Source: Weimeria sp002480925
Lineage (GTDB): Bacteria; Bacillota; Clostridia; Lachnospirales; Lachnospiraceae
Length of the DNA: 64,000 nucleotides
Direction of reading: 5' to 3'
Assembly: GCF_052064335.1 (NCBI RefSeq)
Contig: NZ_JBQHVU010000010.1
Span: forward strand, 23,365-87,364
The first letter of the stretch is position 1, and every line of letters starts with the position of its first letter. Shown piece after piece: positions 1 through 8,828 of this stretch. A model generated the notes under the pieces. That model was given only the letters and a program-made list of their open reading frames with translations, did not search any database and was not told the DNA's origin. A program made the position numbers and the translations under genes.

Positions 1-1026
1 GCTTCCATGTATAATATCCTTGGAGTCGCTGCAAGCTATGTATATGATCATCAGGCACACAAGCCGGTGCCGGTAGTGACAGACAAGCAGGGTCAGGTAT
101 ATGCAGTAGATTCTGTGACCTACCAGAGCACAAGCGACGGAGACAGCTGTATAAATGCCGGTAATGTAAAGATGACTATAGCTATTACAAGCCATGGCCA
201 GAGCGTAAGCATACCATACAACTATGTGATCGAGCCTAGAAATATCAATACTGCCACATTTACTCCGATCGGAGATGTGGATTACAATGGTAAGGCCCAT
301 ACACCATCTGTAAGGATTACCGAGGGCACAAGACTTCTGACGAAGGCATCCACAGATTCCGATGGATCTGCGGACTATGTGGTGACATATTATAATAATA
401 TTTATCCTGGAACGGCTCAGGTGACTGTGACAGGTATAAATAACTATACAGGAAGCTCCAACCTTTACTTCAGCATCAATGTGAAGGCTGCTCCTCAGAT
501 GATAGTTACAGCAATGCCTAGCGGCAGACTGAAAGTCACATGGAAGAAGGTAAGCGGTGTAAGCGGCTACAGACTTTTCTATACACCTGATGGCGGAAGC
601 CAGAAGCAGGTCAATGTCTCGAAGAACAGGAAGTCGACCTATCTGACAGGCCTCACAAGAGGAGTTGTATATACAGTCGGTGTACAGAGCTATATTACCG
701 CTAACGGTGTAAATGGCTACAGTACCGCATCAGTACAGCAGATTGCCACATCCACCAAGAAGCCGACCATCACCTCGCTTAAGAAGACGAGCAGCACCAG
801 TGTTAAAATAAGCTGGAAGAAGGTTACAAATGCGACCGCCTATATGGTCTACAGAAAGGCCGGAAGCGGAAAGTGGAAGAGAGTAGCAACGACAAAGAGT
901 ACATCCTATACCAACAAGGGGCTGAAGCACGGAAGTAAATATACTTACAAGGTGATCTCCTACAAGCAGTCAGGAGTGAAGAGAAGCTTCAGTATGTATT
1001 CGACAGGAAAGTCGGTAAGGGTATAG
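1..1026 (+). CDS. Ig-like/fibronectin type III surface protein, 5'-partial
   Basis: The frame is open from base 1, so this is the C-terminal 341 residues of a larger protein whose start lies left of the window. The first half holds two degenerate Ig-like repeats of the kind common in Lachnospiraceae surface proteins: a Y-x-G-K-A-H-T-P strand, then Asp-Tyr-x-Val-x-Tyr and a V-T-G-x-x-N-Y-T-G end. Two fibronectin type III domains follow (about residues 164-249 and 254-341), each with the W-K-K-V and G-L-x-x-G-x-x-Y landmarks. It ends directly after the last FN3 domain with no sorting signal. Probably extracellular and adhesive or substrate-binding, but no ligand can be named. A bidirectional terminator separates it from the convergent LRR gene. 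Confidence 0.8.
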   Translation, partial: ASMYNILGVAASYVYDHQAHKPVPVVTDKQGQVYAVDSVTYQSTSDGDSCINAGNVKMTIAITSHGQSVSIPYNYVIEPRNINTATFTPIGDVDYNGKAHTPSVRITEGTRLLTKASTDSDGSADYVVTYYNNIYPGTAQVTVTGINNYTGSSNLYFSINVKAAPQMIVTAMPSGRLKVTWKKVSGVSGYRLFYTPDGGSQKQVNVSKNRKSTYLTGLTRGVVYTVGVQSYITANGVNGYSTASVQQIATSTKKPTITSLKKTSSTSVKISWKKVTNATAYMVYRKAGSGKWKRVATTKSTSYTNKGLKHGSKYTYKVISYKQSGVKRSFSMYSTGKSVRV

Positions 1027-1053
1027 GGACTAGTCCCTACCCCCTAAGCCCTA
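1024..1053. repeat. G-rich/C-rich heptameric repeat with palindrome
   Basis: Right at the stop codon is AGGGACTAGTCCCT, a perfect 14-bp palindrome, continuing as C-runs spaced seven bases apart (CCCTA, CCCCCTA, GCCCTA). It looks like a member of the AGGG heptamer family found at other gene ends in this window, present here on both strands between two convergent genes. Confidence 0.5.
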
Positions 1054-1059
1054 ATAAAA

Positions 1060-1090
1060 AAAGGACCAGGTATTTTACCTGGTCCTTTTT
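1060..1090. terminator. Bidirectional rho-independent terminator
   Basis: A-rich tract, then AGGACCAGGTA, loop TTT, TACCTGGTCCT and a T-run. The 11-bp perfect stem has A's on one side and T's on the other, so it can end both the rightward surface gene and the leftward LRR gene. Confidence 0.9.
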
Positions 1091-1091
1091 A

Positions 1092-2429
1092 TTATGCCTG
1101 TTTTGTCTGTTTCTTTACTATACTGTACTTGCGTTTGTTGCCCCAGATCATGATGAAGACTCCGAGCAGGAAGATGCATGCACAGAATATGTATCTGATG
1201 TCGATCTCGATATCGGCGGTCTTCGGTGTCAGGTCCTTGCCGCCAGAGGCAGGCCCGCGTCCGCCGGAGCTGCCAGAGCCTGAGATGGATCCATTGTTGC
1301 CTCCTCCGGCGTCTCCGCTGGCTGAGTGGGTCTTCCTGTTACTCTTACTGCCACCAGAAGGATTATCGTTATTGGAATTGCTGCCACCAGAAGGATTATC
1401 GGGATCATCGTTTTTGGAATTGCTGCCTCCTGAAGGAGAATCAGGATCATCGTTATTAGTGATGCCACTGTCAGGAGAATCAGGATCGTCGTTATTAGTG
1501 AGCCCGGATGATGAGCTGCTGCCATTTGCGCTTGAGGAGCTGGAGCCGTGTCCGGCGTCAAGAGCTATGAAGGCGATGCCGTTGGACCTGGTGTAGGTCT
1601 GGGCGGCGCTCTTCTGGTAACCGTACATCTCGGAAGGCTTCCAGCTACCCTGTGAGCCGATGCTTACGACGCTCTTCGGGATAGTGATCGAGGTCACTCT
1701 TGAATTGGTGAAAGCGCCGGATTCGATCGCATCAGCAGAGTTGGGTAAGCTGACTGAGCGGATATTCCTGTTGTATGAAAAGGCACCGGCACCAATGGTC
1801 CTTGTATTGGCTGAGAAGGATACCGATGACTTACCGGGAGGGACCAGGATAAGCCTTGTCCCTGAAGCGTTGTAGAGACATCCGTCGTAGGATGAATAAA
1901 AGCTGTTCGAGGCCGATATGGATGTCAGATTGTTGCATTCGGCAAAGGCATTTGTGCTTATGGAGCTTACAGCACCCGGTATCGTGACCGAGCCAAGCGA
2001 AGCGCATCCGTAGAATGCCTGGGATCCGATCCCTGTGACAGTAGACGGGATAGAAACCGATGTAAGGCTCATGCAGTTCTGAAAGGTCTCAGCCGGAATG
2101 CCTGATACCCTGCCAAGAGTCACGGTCCGGAGATTGGTAGCGCCCTTGAAGACGCCACTTCCCAGAGTCCTGACTGAATTCGGCAGAGAGACGTTGGTGA
2201 TCTTTGAGTTGTTGGCAAAGACACCGGAATCGATGCTTGTGACGCCGTCAGGCACCTGTACAGACCCTCCCGAGCCCTGATAGGACTTGAGCACGGTGCC
2301 GGAATCGTTTAAGACAAATCCGGCATCGGTGGTTTTATCGGCTTTACTGTTATGAAAGGTGAAGACCCATACAGCCATGATAAGAGCGGCGGTGATAAGT
2401 ATCCACCCGGCTTTCGTACTTTTTGTCAT
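1092..2429 (-). CDS. BspA-like leucine-rich repeat surface protein
   Basis: A 445-residue exported protein. An N-terminal membrane segment (about residues 8-25) is followed by LRR_5-type (BspA-like) repeats over about 50-265, seen as recurring blocks of I-P-x-S-V-x-x-I-G-x-x-A-F with neighbouring Asn/Cys. A long low-complexity Ser/Asn/Gly/Asp linker (about 290-395) carries repeats of NDDPDSP. A C-terminal hydrophobic helix (about 414-430) ends in a basic tail. Just before it is TPKTAD at 401-406, like a divergent sortase sorting motif, and a class B sortase gene is the next gene upstream. The family binds host or matrix proteins in other bacteria; here the ligand is unknown. It has its own sigma-A-type promoter. 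Cell-wall attachment is inference. Confidence 0.82.
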   Translation of the reverse strand: MTKSTKAGWILITAALIMAVWVFTFHNSKADKTTDAGFVLNDSGTVLKSYQGSGGSVQVPDGVTSIDSGVFANNSKITNVSLPNSVRTLGSGVFKGATNLRTVTLGRVSGIPAETFQNCMSLTSVSIPSTVTGIGSQAFYGCASLGSVTIPGAVSSISTNAFAECNNLTSISASNSFYSSYDGCLYNASGTRLILVPPGKSSVSFSANTRTIGAGAFSYNRNIRSVSLPNSADAIESGAFTNSRVTSITIPKSVVSIGSQGSWKPSEMYGYQKSAAQTYTRSNGIAFIALDAGHGSSSSSANGSSSSSGLTNNDDPDSPDSGITNNDDPDSPSGGSNSKNDDPDNPSGGSNSNNDNPSGGSKSNRKTHSASGDAGGGNNGSISGSGSSGGRGPASGGKDLTPKTADIEIDIRYIFCACIFLLGVFIMIWGNKRKYSIVKKQTKQA

Positions 2430-2475
2430 TTTACTTCCCTGATAATTATCATGATTTCCGTAATTCGTACTCCTT

Positions 2476-2504
2476 ATTATACTTTAAAACCGCGATTCTT
2501 TCAA
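2476..2504 (-). promoter_or_regulatory. Sigma-A-type promoter of the LRR gene
   Basis: On the minus strand TTGAAA (2499-2504) and TATAAT (2476-2481) are separated by exactly 17 bases, about 50 bases before the LRR start codon. Confidence 0.75.
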
Positions 2505-2520
2505 TAGACAGGTAGGATTT

Positions 2521-3762
2521 CTAGCTTCTTCTTGCAACAATAAAAAGCCTGCCGTCCTCGACATAATTGTTGCAGGTAGAAAGAGTCAGAAGCTCGTCGC
2601 CGGGCTTTGCGTCAAGGCCGCCGTTCACGACCATACCGCCTACGCTTGCGGTGAAGGCGTCCCATTCGCTTTCATTCTTTGCCTGAATGAAGTTGTAGTA
2701 ACGGAAGCTGTCGTCGTCCGAGGACTGGACCTTTGCCAGACAGACAGCCATGACCTCATATTCGCGGTGCTCGTAGATGGTGTCAAACTTTATGGTCTGG
2801 TGGCTGTTGAAATACTTCTCATTGAGATACTTCTTCAGGCAGCCGAACATGGACCCGTTTCGCATATTATGACCATATATGATCGTGTTTGTCGTGGGAT
2901 TTATCGCATCGGAACGGTAGTCCATGAAGAGAGCGCCCTGATTGCTGTTGGTCCCGTCAAAGGCATGGGAAAGATAGTAGGAATTGTCCTTCTTTCTCTG
3001 CATCACAGGGTAGTTAATGTCGGTTCCGTCTATACGCAGCCAGCCTATAAGCTCAGGATGGGCTTTCTTAAGGGATCTGTAGTCCTTTAGGACAGTCAGA
3101 TCCTTTTCCTTTACAGTCTTCTTATGCTTGAATGGATCCTTACCCTTGAGGTCGGCGGACTTTTCAGTGGTGGCAGACCCGCCGGATGACTGTGATGCCC
3201 TTGCGTCGGCAAGGGTCTGCTTCTGAGCCTCCTTCAGACGTCTGGTATTCAGATAATCGTCCAGCTGGCGGAAACCGAAGTAGGCGAAAAGCACACAAGC
3301 AGCAGTGATGACAGCCATACCGAGAAAGCGCTGGTGCTTTACTGCGCCCTCGGCGGTATCGACTACCTCCTTGTCACGAAGCAGTCCCACGGATTTGTCA
3401 GCGACCTTGTCGCCCAGATGCGCGAAGAAATCATGACCTATCTGAGTCTTGAAAACTATCTCGCCGTCACGGATAGTATTATAGAGACGAAGGACAAGAG
3501 CCGGGTCATCCATATCTATCCTTTTCTCTATCAGGGCGATCTTTTCCTTATCCTCCATTCCGTCACGGTATTCATGGTATGAATCGAAGATATAGTCACC
3601 AAGACGGAATTTCCGGAGACCGTCTATTTCCACAAGACCGTCAGAGGATGTCATTTCCTCTTTTCTGTCAGTGCCATCATCGAGACCGGCCTCTATGCGG
3701 GACTCCTTTTTTTCTTTTTCTATATAAGGCTTCATAGCCTCTGCAATCTCTTTTTCTCTCAT
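2521..3762 (-). CDS. srtB: Class B sortase with long N-terminal cytoplasmic region
   Basis: A transpeptidase that cleaves a sorting motif and joins surface proteins to the cell wall. The catalytic set is visible: His in YGHNMRNGSMFG, Cys in LSTCNNY (TLxTC motif) and Arg in the last residues (FIVARR). The sortase domain fills about residues 215-413. Unusually, about 145 hydrophilic residues precede the single membrane segment (about 148-166), so the enzyme has a sizeable cytoplasmic N-terminal region; canonical SrtB has only a few residues there. The LRR gene lies downstream on the same strand but has its own promoter. The likely substrate is that LRR protein, from proximity alone. Confidence 0.9.
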   Translation of the reverse strand: MREKEIAEAMKPYIEKEKKESRIEAGLDDGTDRKEEMTSSDGLVEIDGLRKFRLGDYIFDSYHEYRDGMEDKEKIALIEKRIDMDDPALVLRLYNTIRDGEIVFKTQIGHDFFAHLGDKVADKSVGLLRDKEVVDTAEGAVKHQRFLGMAVITAACVLFAYFGFRQLDDYLNTRRLKEAQKQTLADARASQSSGGSATTEKSADLKGKDPFKHKKTVKEKDLTVLKDYRSLKKAHPELIGWLRIDGTDINYPVMQRKKDNSYYLSHAFDGTNSNQGALFMDYRSDAINPTTNTIIYGHNMRNGSMFGCLKKYLNEKYFNSHQTIKFDTIYEHREYEVMAVCLAKVQSSDDDSFRYYNFIQAKNESEWDAFTASVGGMVVNGGLDAKPGDELLTLSTCNNYVEDGRLFIVARRS

Positions 3763-3805
3763 GGCAAATATCTTAACACGGCATGCTCTTCTAGTAAAGT
3801 CCTGT

Positions 3806-3832
3806 AAAAAAACGCCTCCCCCTGGGGAAGCG
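3806..3832 (-). terminator. Rho-independent terminator after the LTA-synthase-like gene
   Basis: On the minus strand a 9-bp stem (CGCTTCCCC / GGGGAGGCG, one G-T pair) with a tiny loop is followed by seven T's. It closes the leftward gene at 3845 before the sortase gene. Confidence 0.85.
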
Positions 3833-3844
3833 CTCTGTTAATGC

Positions 3845-5851
3845 TTACTGATCATAATCCGATGGAATTGATACCTGAAACTCATTGGAGCTTCTGAATA
3901 TGGTATCATTTGATCCCAGCTGGTTTACTACAATGTAATCGCCGTCTCTTATCTTATCGGAGTTGATATTTAGAACCTGACCGCTGACATAGGTCGTGTT
4001 GACCTTTTCTCCGTTGACATAGACCTTGGACCATGGGGTGAAGTTCTCGCCGTATATATGGAGCTTGTCATCATAGACATAGGTCCGGTCGATCTTTACA
4101 GGTCTGATACCCATTACTATGTCGGAGGCCGGATACATATCAACACCATGGTAAGCGTATCTCTTGCCGTAGAGCAGGTCATACTGGAGTGTCTCCAGAT
4201 TCTTCAGATACTTCTCAGATTCAGGATCCACACCTCTGTCAGTCATGGTCTGGTCATAGTCAACGACTGTGCCGCCATGGATACCGAGCCTGTCGAAATA
4301 TTCGGAAACCAGCTGATAGCTGGTCAGGTCCTGATCCTTCTTCTCCATCCCGAAGTTGTTCCAGGTGATGTATCTGGTCTTGTAGATATCGCCTGAAGTG
4401 ACATCACTGTTCTTAAGACCCATGGTAGGCAGGTGGTCTCCGAAGCAGATAAGAAGGGTTGGCTCCTTTCTCTTTGCAAGCATTGCTGTATATTCCTTAA
4501 GGAACTTGTCAGTGTTGTGGAGCATGTTGATGTAGTATTCCCACATCCATTTGTGCTCCTCATCACTGCCCTTGAGCTTTACCGTGTATTCCGGATCCTG
4601 TATGACCTGCTGCTTAGGATAGTCGCCATGAGTACCGACTGTTATCGTATAGCAGTAATCAGGCCCTTGAGTAGAATCGAGAGCATCCTTTGTAGCACCG
4701 ACGAGGATATCGTCGCGCGGCCATGTGTTGAGAGGAGTGTAATCGGTTATGTCGAGAAGCTCCTTGGAGGTAAAGGTGTCAAAGCCCATCTGGGAAAAGG
4801 CGTTGGCTCTGCTGTAGAAATTGCCTCCGTTATTGTGTACTACATGGGTCCCGTAGCCTAGCTTGGCGATGACATCTGCAGTGCTCTCGCAGTCAGTCTT
4901 TTTCAGAATGGTCTTCTGAGGATACTCACCGGGTCCGAAGAACTTGCAGCTCATGCCGGTGAGGATCTCGAACTCAGTGTTGCAGGTGCCGGCGCCGACC
5001 ACAGGGACGGTGAGATGTCCGGTCGAATATTCTTTCTTTAGCTTATGGAAATAAGGGATGGGATCCTTATTATATGTAAGAGCCGGATACTCATCTATAT
5101 CGAAGTAGGATTCGAGCAGGACGACGATTATGTTCGGCCTGACCTTGCCAGGAGTGGATTCGCCCTTCTCTGTGTCCTTTATGATATTGTCGACTGTCCT
5201 GGCAGAATAGTCCTTGGGCTGGTTCATACCGCGTCCAAGCATAGACATGGCAAAGCCGTATCCATAGCCATAGTCGAGATAGCCCTGAGCCAGGTTGCCA
5301 AAATAGGTCGCTAGGACCCCTGTGCTCTGTGCGATCTTCGTCACAGGGAAAAGACTTGCAAGGCCGACAGCGAATATAGCAAGTCTGACCCAGAGCTTGG
5401 TCTTGGGCTTCTGCTTGTGTCCCTTCATATGAAGGATAACCATAAGGAAGACATATATCAGTATGGCAATGAGACAAATGCCGGCCTGTTGGGCCGTGAA
5501 GTATTTGGTGTTCTGCATGGTCAGCAGATCGCCTATCATGCTGATATCGGTAAAGCCGAACGGAGTCACCCTGTTGGTAAGGATGATGCAGTTTATGATA
5601 CCGAACATGACCACAAGGGCGGAAATGACCAGTCTGGCGAAGGTCCGCCGCGGTGTGACAAAGACCAGCAGGAGCAGTACATAGATTATGTATGAGTTGT
5701 AAAGGAAGGGCAGAGGGTGGTGTATGATGAATCCAAAGCCTTCTATAAGAGAGTGACGACTCAGTGATTCATTTACCAGACAAAGAAGCATTGCCCAGGG
5801 TAGATGAAGGATCAGAGCGTACTTGTTCATGAGATCAGTGATTTTTTTCAA
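3845..5851 (-). CDS. LTA-synthase family sulfatase-fold membrane protein
   Basis: A 668-residue enzyme of the lipoteichoic acid synthase/alkaline phosphatase superfamily. The N-terminal third has about five membrane helices. The extracellular sulfatase-type domain starts near residue 240 with NIIVVLLESY, where the Glu is the usual metal ligand. The nucleophile Thr is probably the one in GAGTCNTEFEILTG, and GDHLP supplies later metal ligands. A C-terminal beta-rich extension of about 80 residues follows the catalytic domain. Such enzymes transfer glycerol phosphate or similar groups onto envelope polymers; the exact polymer cannot be told from sequence. It has its own promoter and terminator, so it is monocistronic. 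It sits beside other envelope genes. Confidence 0.82.
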   Translation of the reverse strand: MKKITDLMNKYALILHLPWAMLLCLVNESLSRHSLIEGFGFIIHHPLPFLYNSYIIYVLLLLVFVTPRRTFARLVISALVVMFGIINCIILTNRVTPFGFTDISMIGDLLTMQNTKYFTAQQAGICLIAILIYVFLMVILHMKGHKQKPKTKLWVRLAIFAVGLASLFPVTKIAQSTGVLATYFGNLAQGYLDYGYGYGFAMSMLGRGMNQPKDYSARTVDNIIKDTEKGESTPGKVRPNIIVVLLESYFDIDEYPALTYNKDPIPYFHKLKKEYSTGHLTVPVVGAGTCNTEFEILTGMSCKFFGPGEYPQKTILKKTDCESTADVIAKLGYGTHVVHNNGGNFYSRANAFSQMGFDTFTSKELLDITDYTPLNTWPRDDILVGATKDALDSTQGPDYCYTITVGTHGDYPKQQVIQDPEYTVKLKGSDEEHKWMWEYYINMLHNTDKFLKEYTAMLAKRKEPTLLICFGDHLPTMGLKNSDVTSGDIYKTRYITWNNFGMEKKDQDLTSYQLVSEYFDRLGIHGGTVVDYDQTMTDRGVDPESEKYLKNLETLQYDLLYGKRYAYHGVDMYPASDIVMGIRPVKIDRTYVYDDKLHIYGENFTPWSKVYVNGEKVNTTYVSGQVLNINSDKIRDGDYIVVNQLGSNDTIFRSSNEFQVSIPSDYDQ

Positions 5852-5883
5852 TGTGAACCTCCATTTGATTCCAGCGACCTCTT

Positions 5884-5912
5884 ATTATATAATAGAAAAG
5901 TGCAATTTTCAA
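5884..5912 (-). promoter_or_regulatory. Promoter of the LTA-synthase-like gene
   Basis: Minus strand TTGAAA (5907-5912), 17-base spacer, TATAAT (5884-5889), about 35 bases upstream of the start codon at 5851. Confidence 0.78.
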
Positions 5913-5936
5913 CGGATTTAGAAAAAGGTTAGATTT

Positions 5937-6797
5937 ATGCTGGACAACTGGATCATAATGTTCATACTGGCCATCTTCTTTGCGAGCATGACAGCGGTCT
6001 TTGCCAGAACAGCCCTTTTCGGGCTTTCCGGACCGCAGACGCTTCTTACGGCATCGGCGTCAGTGCTCGTGCTTTCATTTACCACTCTTTCCTTCAGCGG
6101 ATTCTTCAAAAGCGCAAAGGCATTCGGCAAGGGCAGCATAGAGGATATCCTGATAGAGGGAGCGCTTCTTGCAGCAGGCTTCGTCTGTCTTCTGATAGCG
6201 CTTGGAATGGCGGAGACGATCTCGACGGCCTGCTTTTATCTGCTCGTGCCGGTCGCGGTCTTTGCTGTAAACATTTTTCTTTCAAGAAAGATCCCCCAGC
6301 CGGCACCGATAGTGATAAATGTGATGACGCTTACAGGCGTTCTGGCAATGGGGTTTGGTATAAAGCACAAAAAGGGCCTCTGGTGGCTTCCGGCCTTTCT
6401 TTCGGTTGCTTTTCTTACGGCTGAGAGGATATATGCTAAGGCAAATCCGATCGGAAGACTTGAGAGGGTTGCCGAATATTTTGTTATAGCTCTTATTGCG
6501 CTTGTCCTGTCCTTTGTGGTAAGGCATAAGGACCTGAAGAAGATCACAGCCTATCATGTGCTTTTTGCCATATTTACAGGAATAGCATTCTACTATGGGC
6601 CTATCTGCCTTCACAAGGCACTTGCAATCAGCTCATTTGACCTCTGGCTTTCGCTAATATATAATCTTTGGTTGGTATTTACAGTAGCCTTCAGCAGACT
6701 TTTTTTACGAGAGAAGGGCTCTGCAGGCACATATGCAGGACTTGGACTGATAGCGGGGGCAGAAGTGATAAGCTTCGTCCTCCAAAACTTTATATAA
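5937..6797 (+). CDS. EamA/DMT-family transporter
   Basis: A 286-residue integral membrane protein with about ten hydrophobic segments in two repeated halves, the layout of the drug/metabolite transporter (EamA) superfamily. The second half ends with a conserved-looking pattern near W-x-V-F-x-x-x-x-x-R-L-F-L-R-E-K. Substrate cannot be inferred. The start codon follows an AAAGG-containing leader; the next gene begins nine bases after the stop, so the two are probably cotranscribed. Confidence 0.75.
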   Translation: MLDNWIIMFILAIFFASMTAVFARTALFGLSGPQTLLTASASVLVLSFTTLSFSGFFKSAKAFGKGSIEDILIEGALLAAGFVCLLIALGMAETISTACFYLLVPVAVFAVNIFLSRKIPQPAPIVINVMTLTGVLAMGFGIKHKKGLWWLPAFLSVAFLTAERIYAKANPIGRLERVAEYFVIALIALVLSFVVRHKDLKKITAYHVLFAIFTGIAFYYGPICLHKALAISSFDLWLSLIYNLWLVFTVAFSRLFLREKGSAGTYAGLGLIAGAEVISFVLQNFI

Positions 6798-6806
6798 AGG
6801 AGAAAA

Positions 6807-8768
6807 ATGGCTCTATCATTTCGTACCAGAGGCATGAGCAGATCAGCCAAACGCAGGATCATAATCCTCATAATAACCTTTCTGGTTTCTATAGTATTTT
6901 TTTACATTGTATTAAATCATCACAGCATACCGGCTACTCAGGAGATGAAAAAGCCATCGCTTCCTACTATTTCTGTTAGCACTGGTGGAGTCAAGCAGCT
7001 GTGTCTTTCGGGCTATCGGGCAAAGATGTCGTCAGGTGAGCTGGGAGGATATCTGCTTCCGCTGGGAAGCGACAGGAGGATCAGCGCAGAGATCCGTACC
7101 TATGGGGCAGAGGTGGAGAGGGCCTCTTATCAGATCAGGTCAGCTGACCAGGACAGGATCGTTTCATCTCAGAGGATAAGCGATCTGTCGGCTGGCGGGG
7201 ACAGTGTGACCTTTGACGCCGAACTTACCAACCTTATCTCACCGGGAGAGCAATATATACTTGTGATAAGGCTTGATACCGGCGGACATAAGGTCTGGTA
7301 CTACACAAGGCTTCAGATGACAGATAATGACAGGATCGGAGAAATGCTTCAGTTCATGAAGAACTTTCATGACAAGAGCCTTTCTGAGCACAGTGCCGAG
7401 ATAGGCAGGTACTTAGAAACTGATAAGACTGAGGCTGATGATAACAGAAGTCTGGCCAGGGTAGACATAAGATCCCAGATCGGTGACATTTCGCTTGAGG
7501 GACTGTCGCATAAGGTGGTATCGGATCCGGTGACAAGCGTGACCCAGATCAGGGATGATACAATTCAGGCAGAGCTTTCGTATATGATCCGTATCGAAAA
7601 CGAGCTTTATATGGCAAAGGAAAGCTACAGAGTGAGATATGGTGCCCCGAGGATGTATCTTCTCGACTTCAGCCGGACACTCGATGTGGTTCCGTCCGAG
7701 CATACCTTTTCTGTGAAGAAAAATGTCCTTTCAGTAGGAATAGCATCAACAGATATGAATACGGTGACTAATGAGGCGGGGTCTGCGGCAGCCTTTGTCC
7801 AGGCCGGGGGCCTCTATGAATACAGCCGAAACAAGGCAAGCATCACAAGGATCTTTTCATTTGGCGATGACTATGCCAGCGACCCGAGAGAAGCCAATCA
7901 GGATCATGAGATAAGGATACTGAATATCGATGCGGCCGGATCGATGGATTTCGCTGTCTACGGATACATGAATGCCGGAGAGCATGAGGGAATGAACGGG
8001 GTGGATCTCTACCATTATGACAGCGCGACAGGCATTTCCTCAGAGGAGGGCTTTATAGAGAGCAGACATTCTCTTTCCTATATAAAAGACAATTTCTCCG
8101 AGCTTCTCTACAGGACACCGGGCGGGCTTGTCTATCTGATGCAGAACGGAAGACTGCTTGGCATAGACTTAAATACAGGAGAGACAAGCCTTATGCTGAA
8201 GCAGATGCAGCCGGAGCAGTACAGCGTTTCGCCTGACTCCAGATATATAGCCTGGACAGATACTTCCGACCCGTCTGATACTATAAGGATAAGGGACCTC
8301 TCCGGCGGAAAGACCTACATGATAAAGGCCAGAGACGGCGAGAAGCTTAAGGTCATGTGCTTCATGGAGGACAATCTGGTATACGGCACCTGCAGCAGCG
8401 CCTCGGATCAGTATATGTACCGCCTTACCATAGTTAGCGTGAAGAATGAGAAGCTTACCAGGCTTAAGGAATATCAGAAGAAGGATATATATATAGAGAA
8501 GGTGACTCCTGACGAGAATGCGATAAGGCTCTACCGTATCAGAAGGACAGGAAAGGGATATAAGAGGACCTCATCCGATACTATCCTTAATACACTTGAT
8601 ACGTCAAAGGATACAGGGGCCTCTTATACTACAGAAAGCAGGCTGGGAAGGATCAGAGCGATAAAGCTCTCTCCTATATACAGTGATACTCCGTCAGAGA
8701 TCAGATTTGCCGATAGCAGACTCTACTTCAATCCATCGGTGATATCTGTTGATTTGTATAATAAATAG
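6807..8768 (+). CDS. Membrane-anchored extracellular protein with propeller-like repeats
   Basis: A 653-residue protein with a basic N-terminus and one membrane helix (about residues 17-38), so most of it is extracellular. A beta-rich middle is followed by TolB/WD-like segments: SPDSRYIAWTD (about residue 480) and repeated short-turn strands suggest a beta-propeller in the C-terminal half. No catalytic motif is seen and I do not recognise a named family. A good ribosome-binding site (AAAGGAG) precedes the start, and murC follows after 60 bases, so an envelope role is plausible but inferred. Confidence 0.65.
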   Translation: MALSFRTRGMSRSAKRRIIILIITFLVSIVFFYIVLNHHSIPATQEMKKPSLPTISVSTGGVKQLCLSGYRAKMSSGELGGYLLPLGSDRRISAEIRTYGAEVERASYQIRSADQDRIVSSQRISDLSAGGDSVTFDAELTNLISPGEQYILVIRLDTGGHKVWYYTRLQMTDNDRIGEMLQFMKNFHDKSLSEHSAEIGRYLETDKTEADDNRSLARVDIRSQIGDISLEGLSHKVVSDPVTSVTQIRDDTIQAELSYMIRIENELYMAKESYRVRYGAPRMYLLDFSRTLDVVPSEHTFSVKKNVLSVGIASTDMNTVTNEAGSAAAFVQAGGLYEYSRNKASITRIFSFGDDYASDPREANQDHEIRILNIDAAGSMDFAVYGYMNAGEHEGMNGVDLYHYDSATGISSEEGFIESRHSLSYIKDNFSELLYRTPGGLVYLMQNGRLLGIDLNTGETSLMLKQMQPEQYSVSPDSRYIAWTDTSDPSDTIRIRDLSGGKTYMIKARDGEKLKVMCFMEDNLVYGTCSSASDQYMYRLTIVSVKNEKLTRLKEYQKKDIYIEKVTPDENAIRLYRIRRTGKGYKRTSSDTILNTLDTSKDTGASYTTESRLGRIRAIKLSPIYSDTPSEIRFADSRLYFNPSVISVDLYNK

Positions 8769-8828
8769 TTGTATCCTTTTAGAAAAAGCAAACAGTGTTG
8801 TTTATAGAAAAAGGAAAGCAGGCAGACA

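Noticed and set aside
1129..1596. Pro/Leu-rich frame opposite the LRR linker
   Set aside because: Antisense of a low-complexity Ser/Asn/Asp linker; composition explained by the repeat on the other strand.
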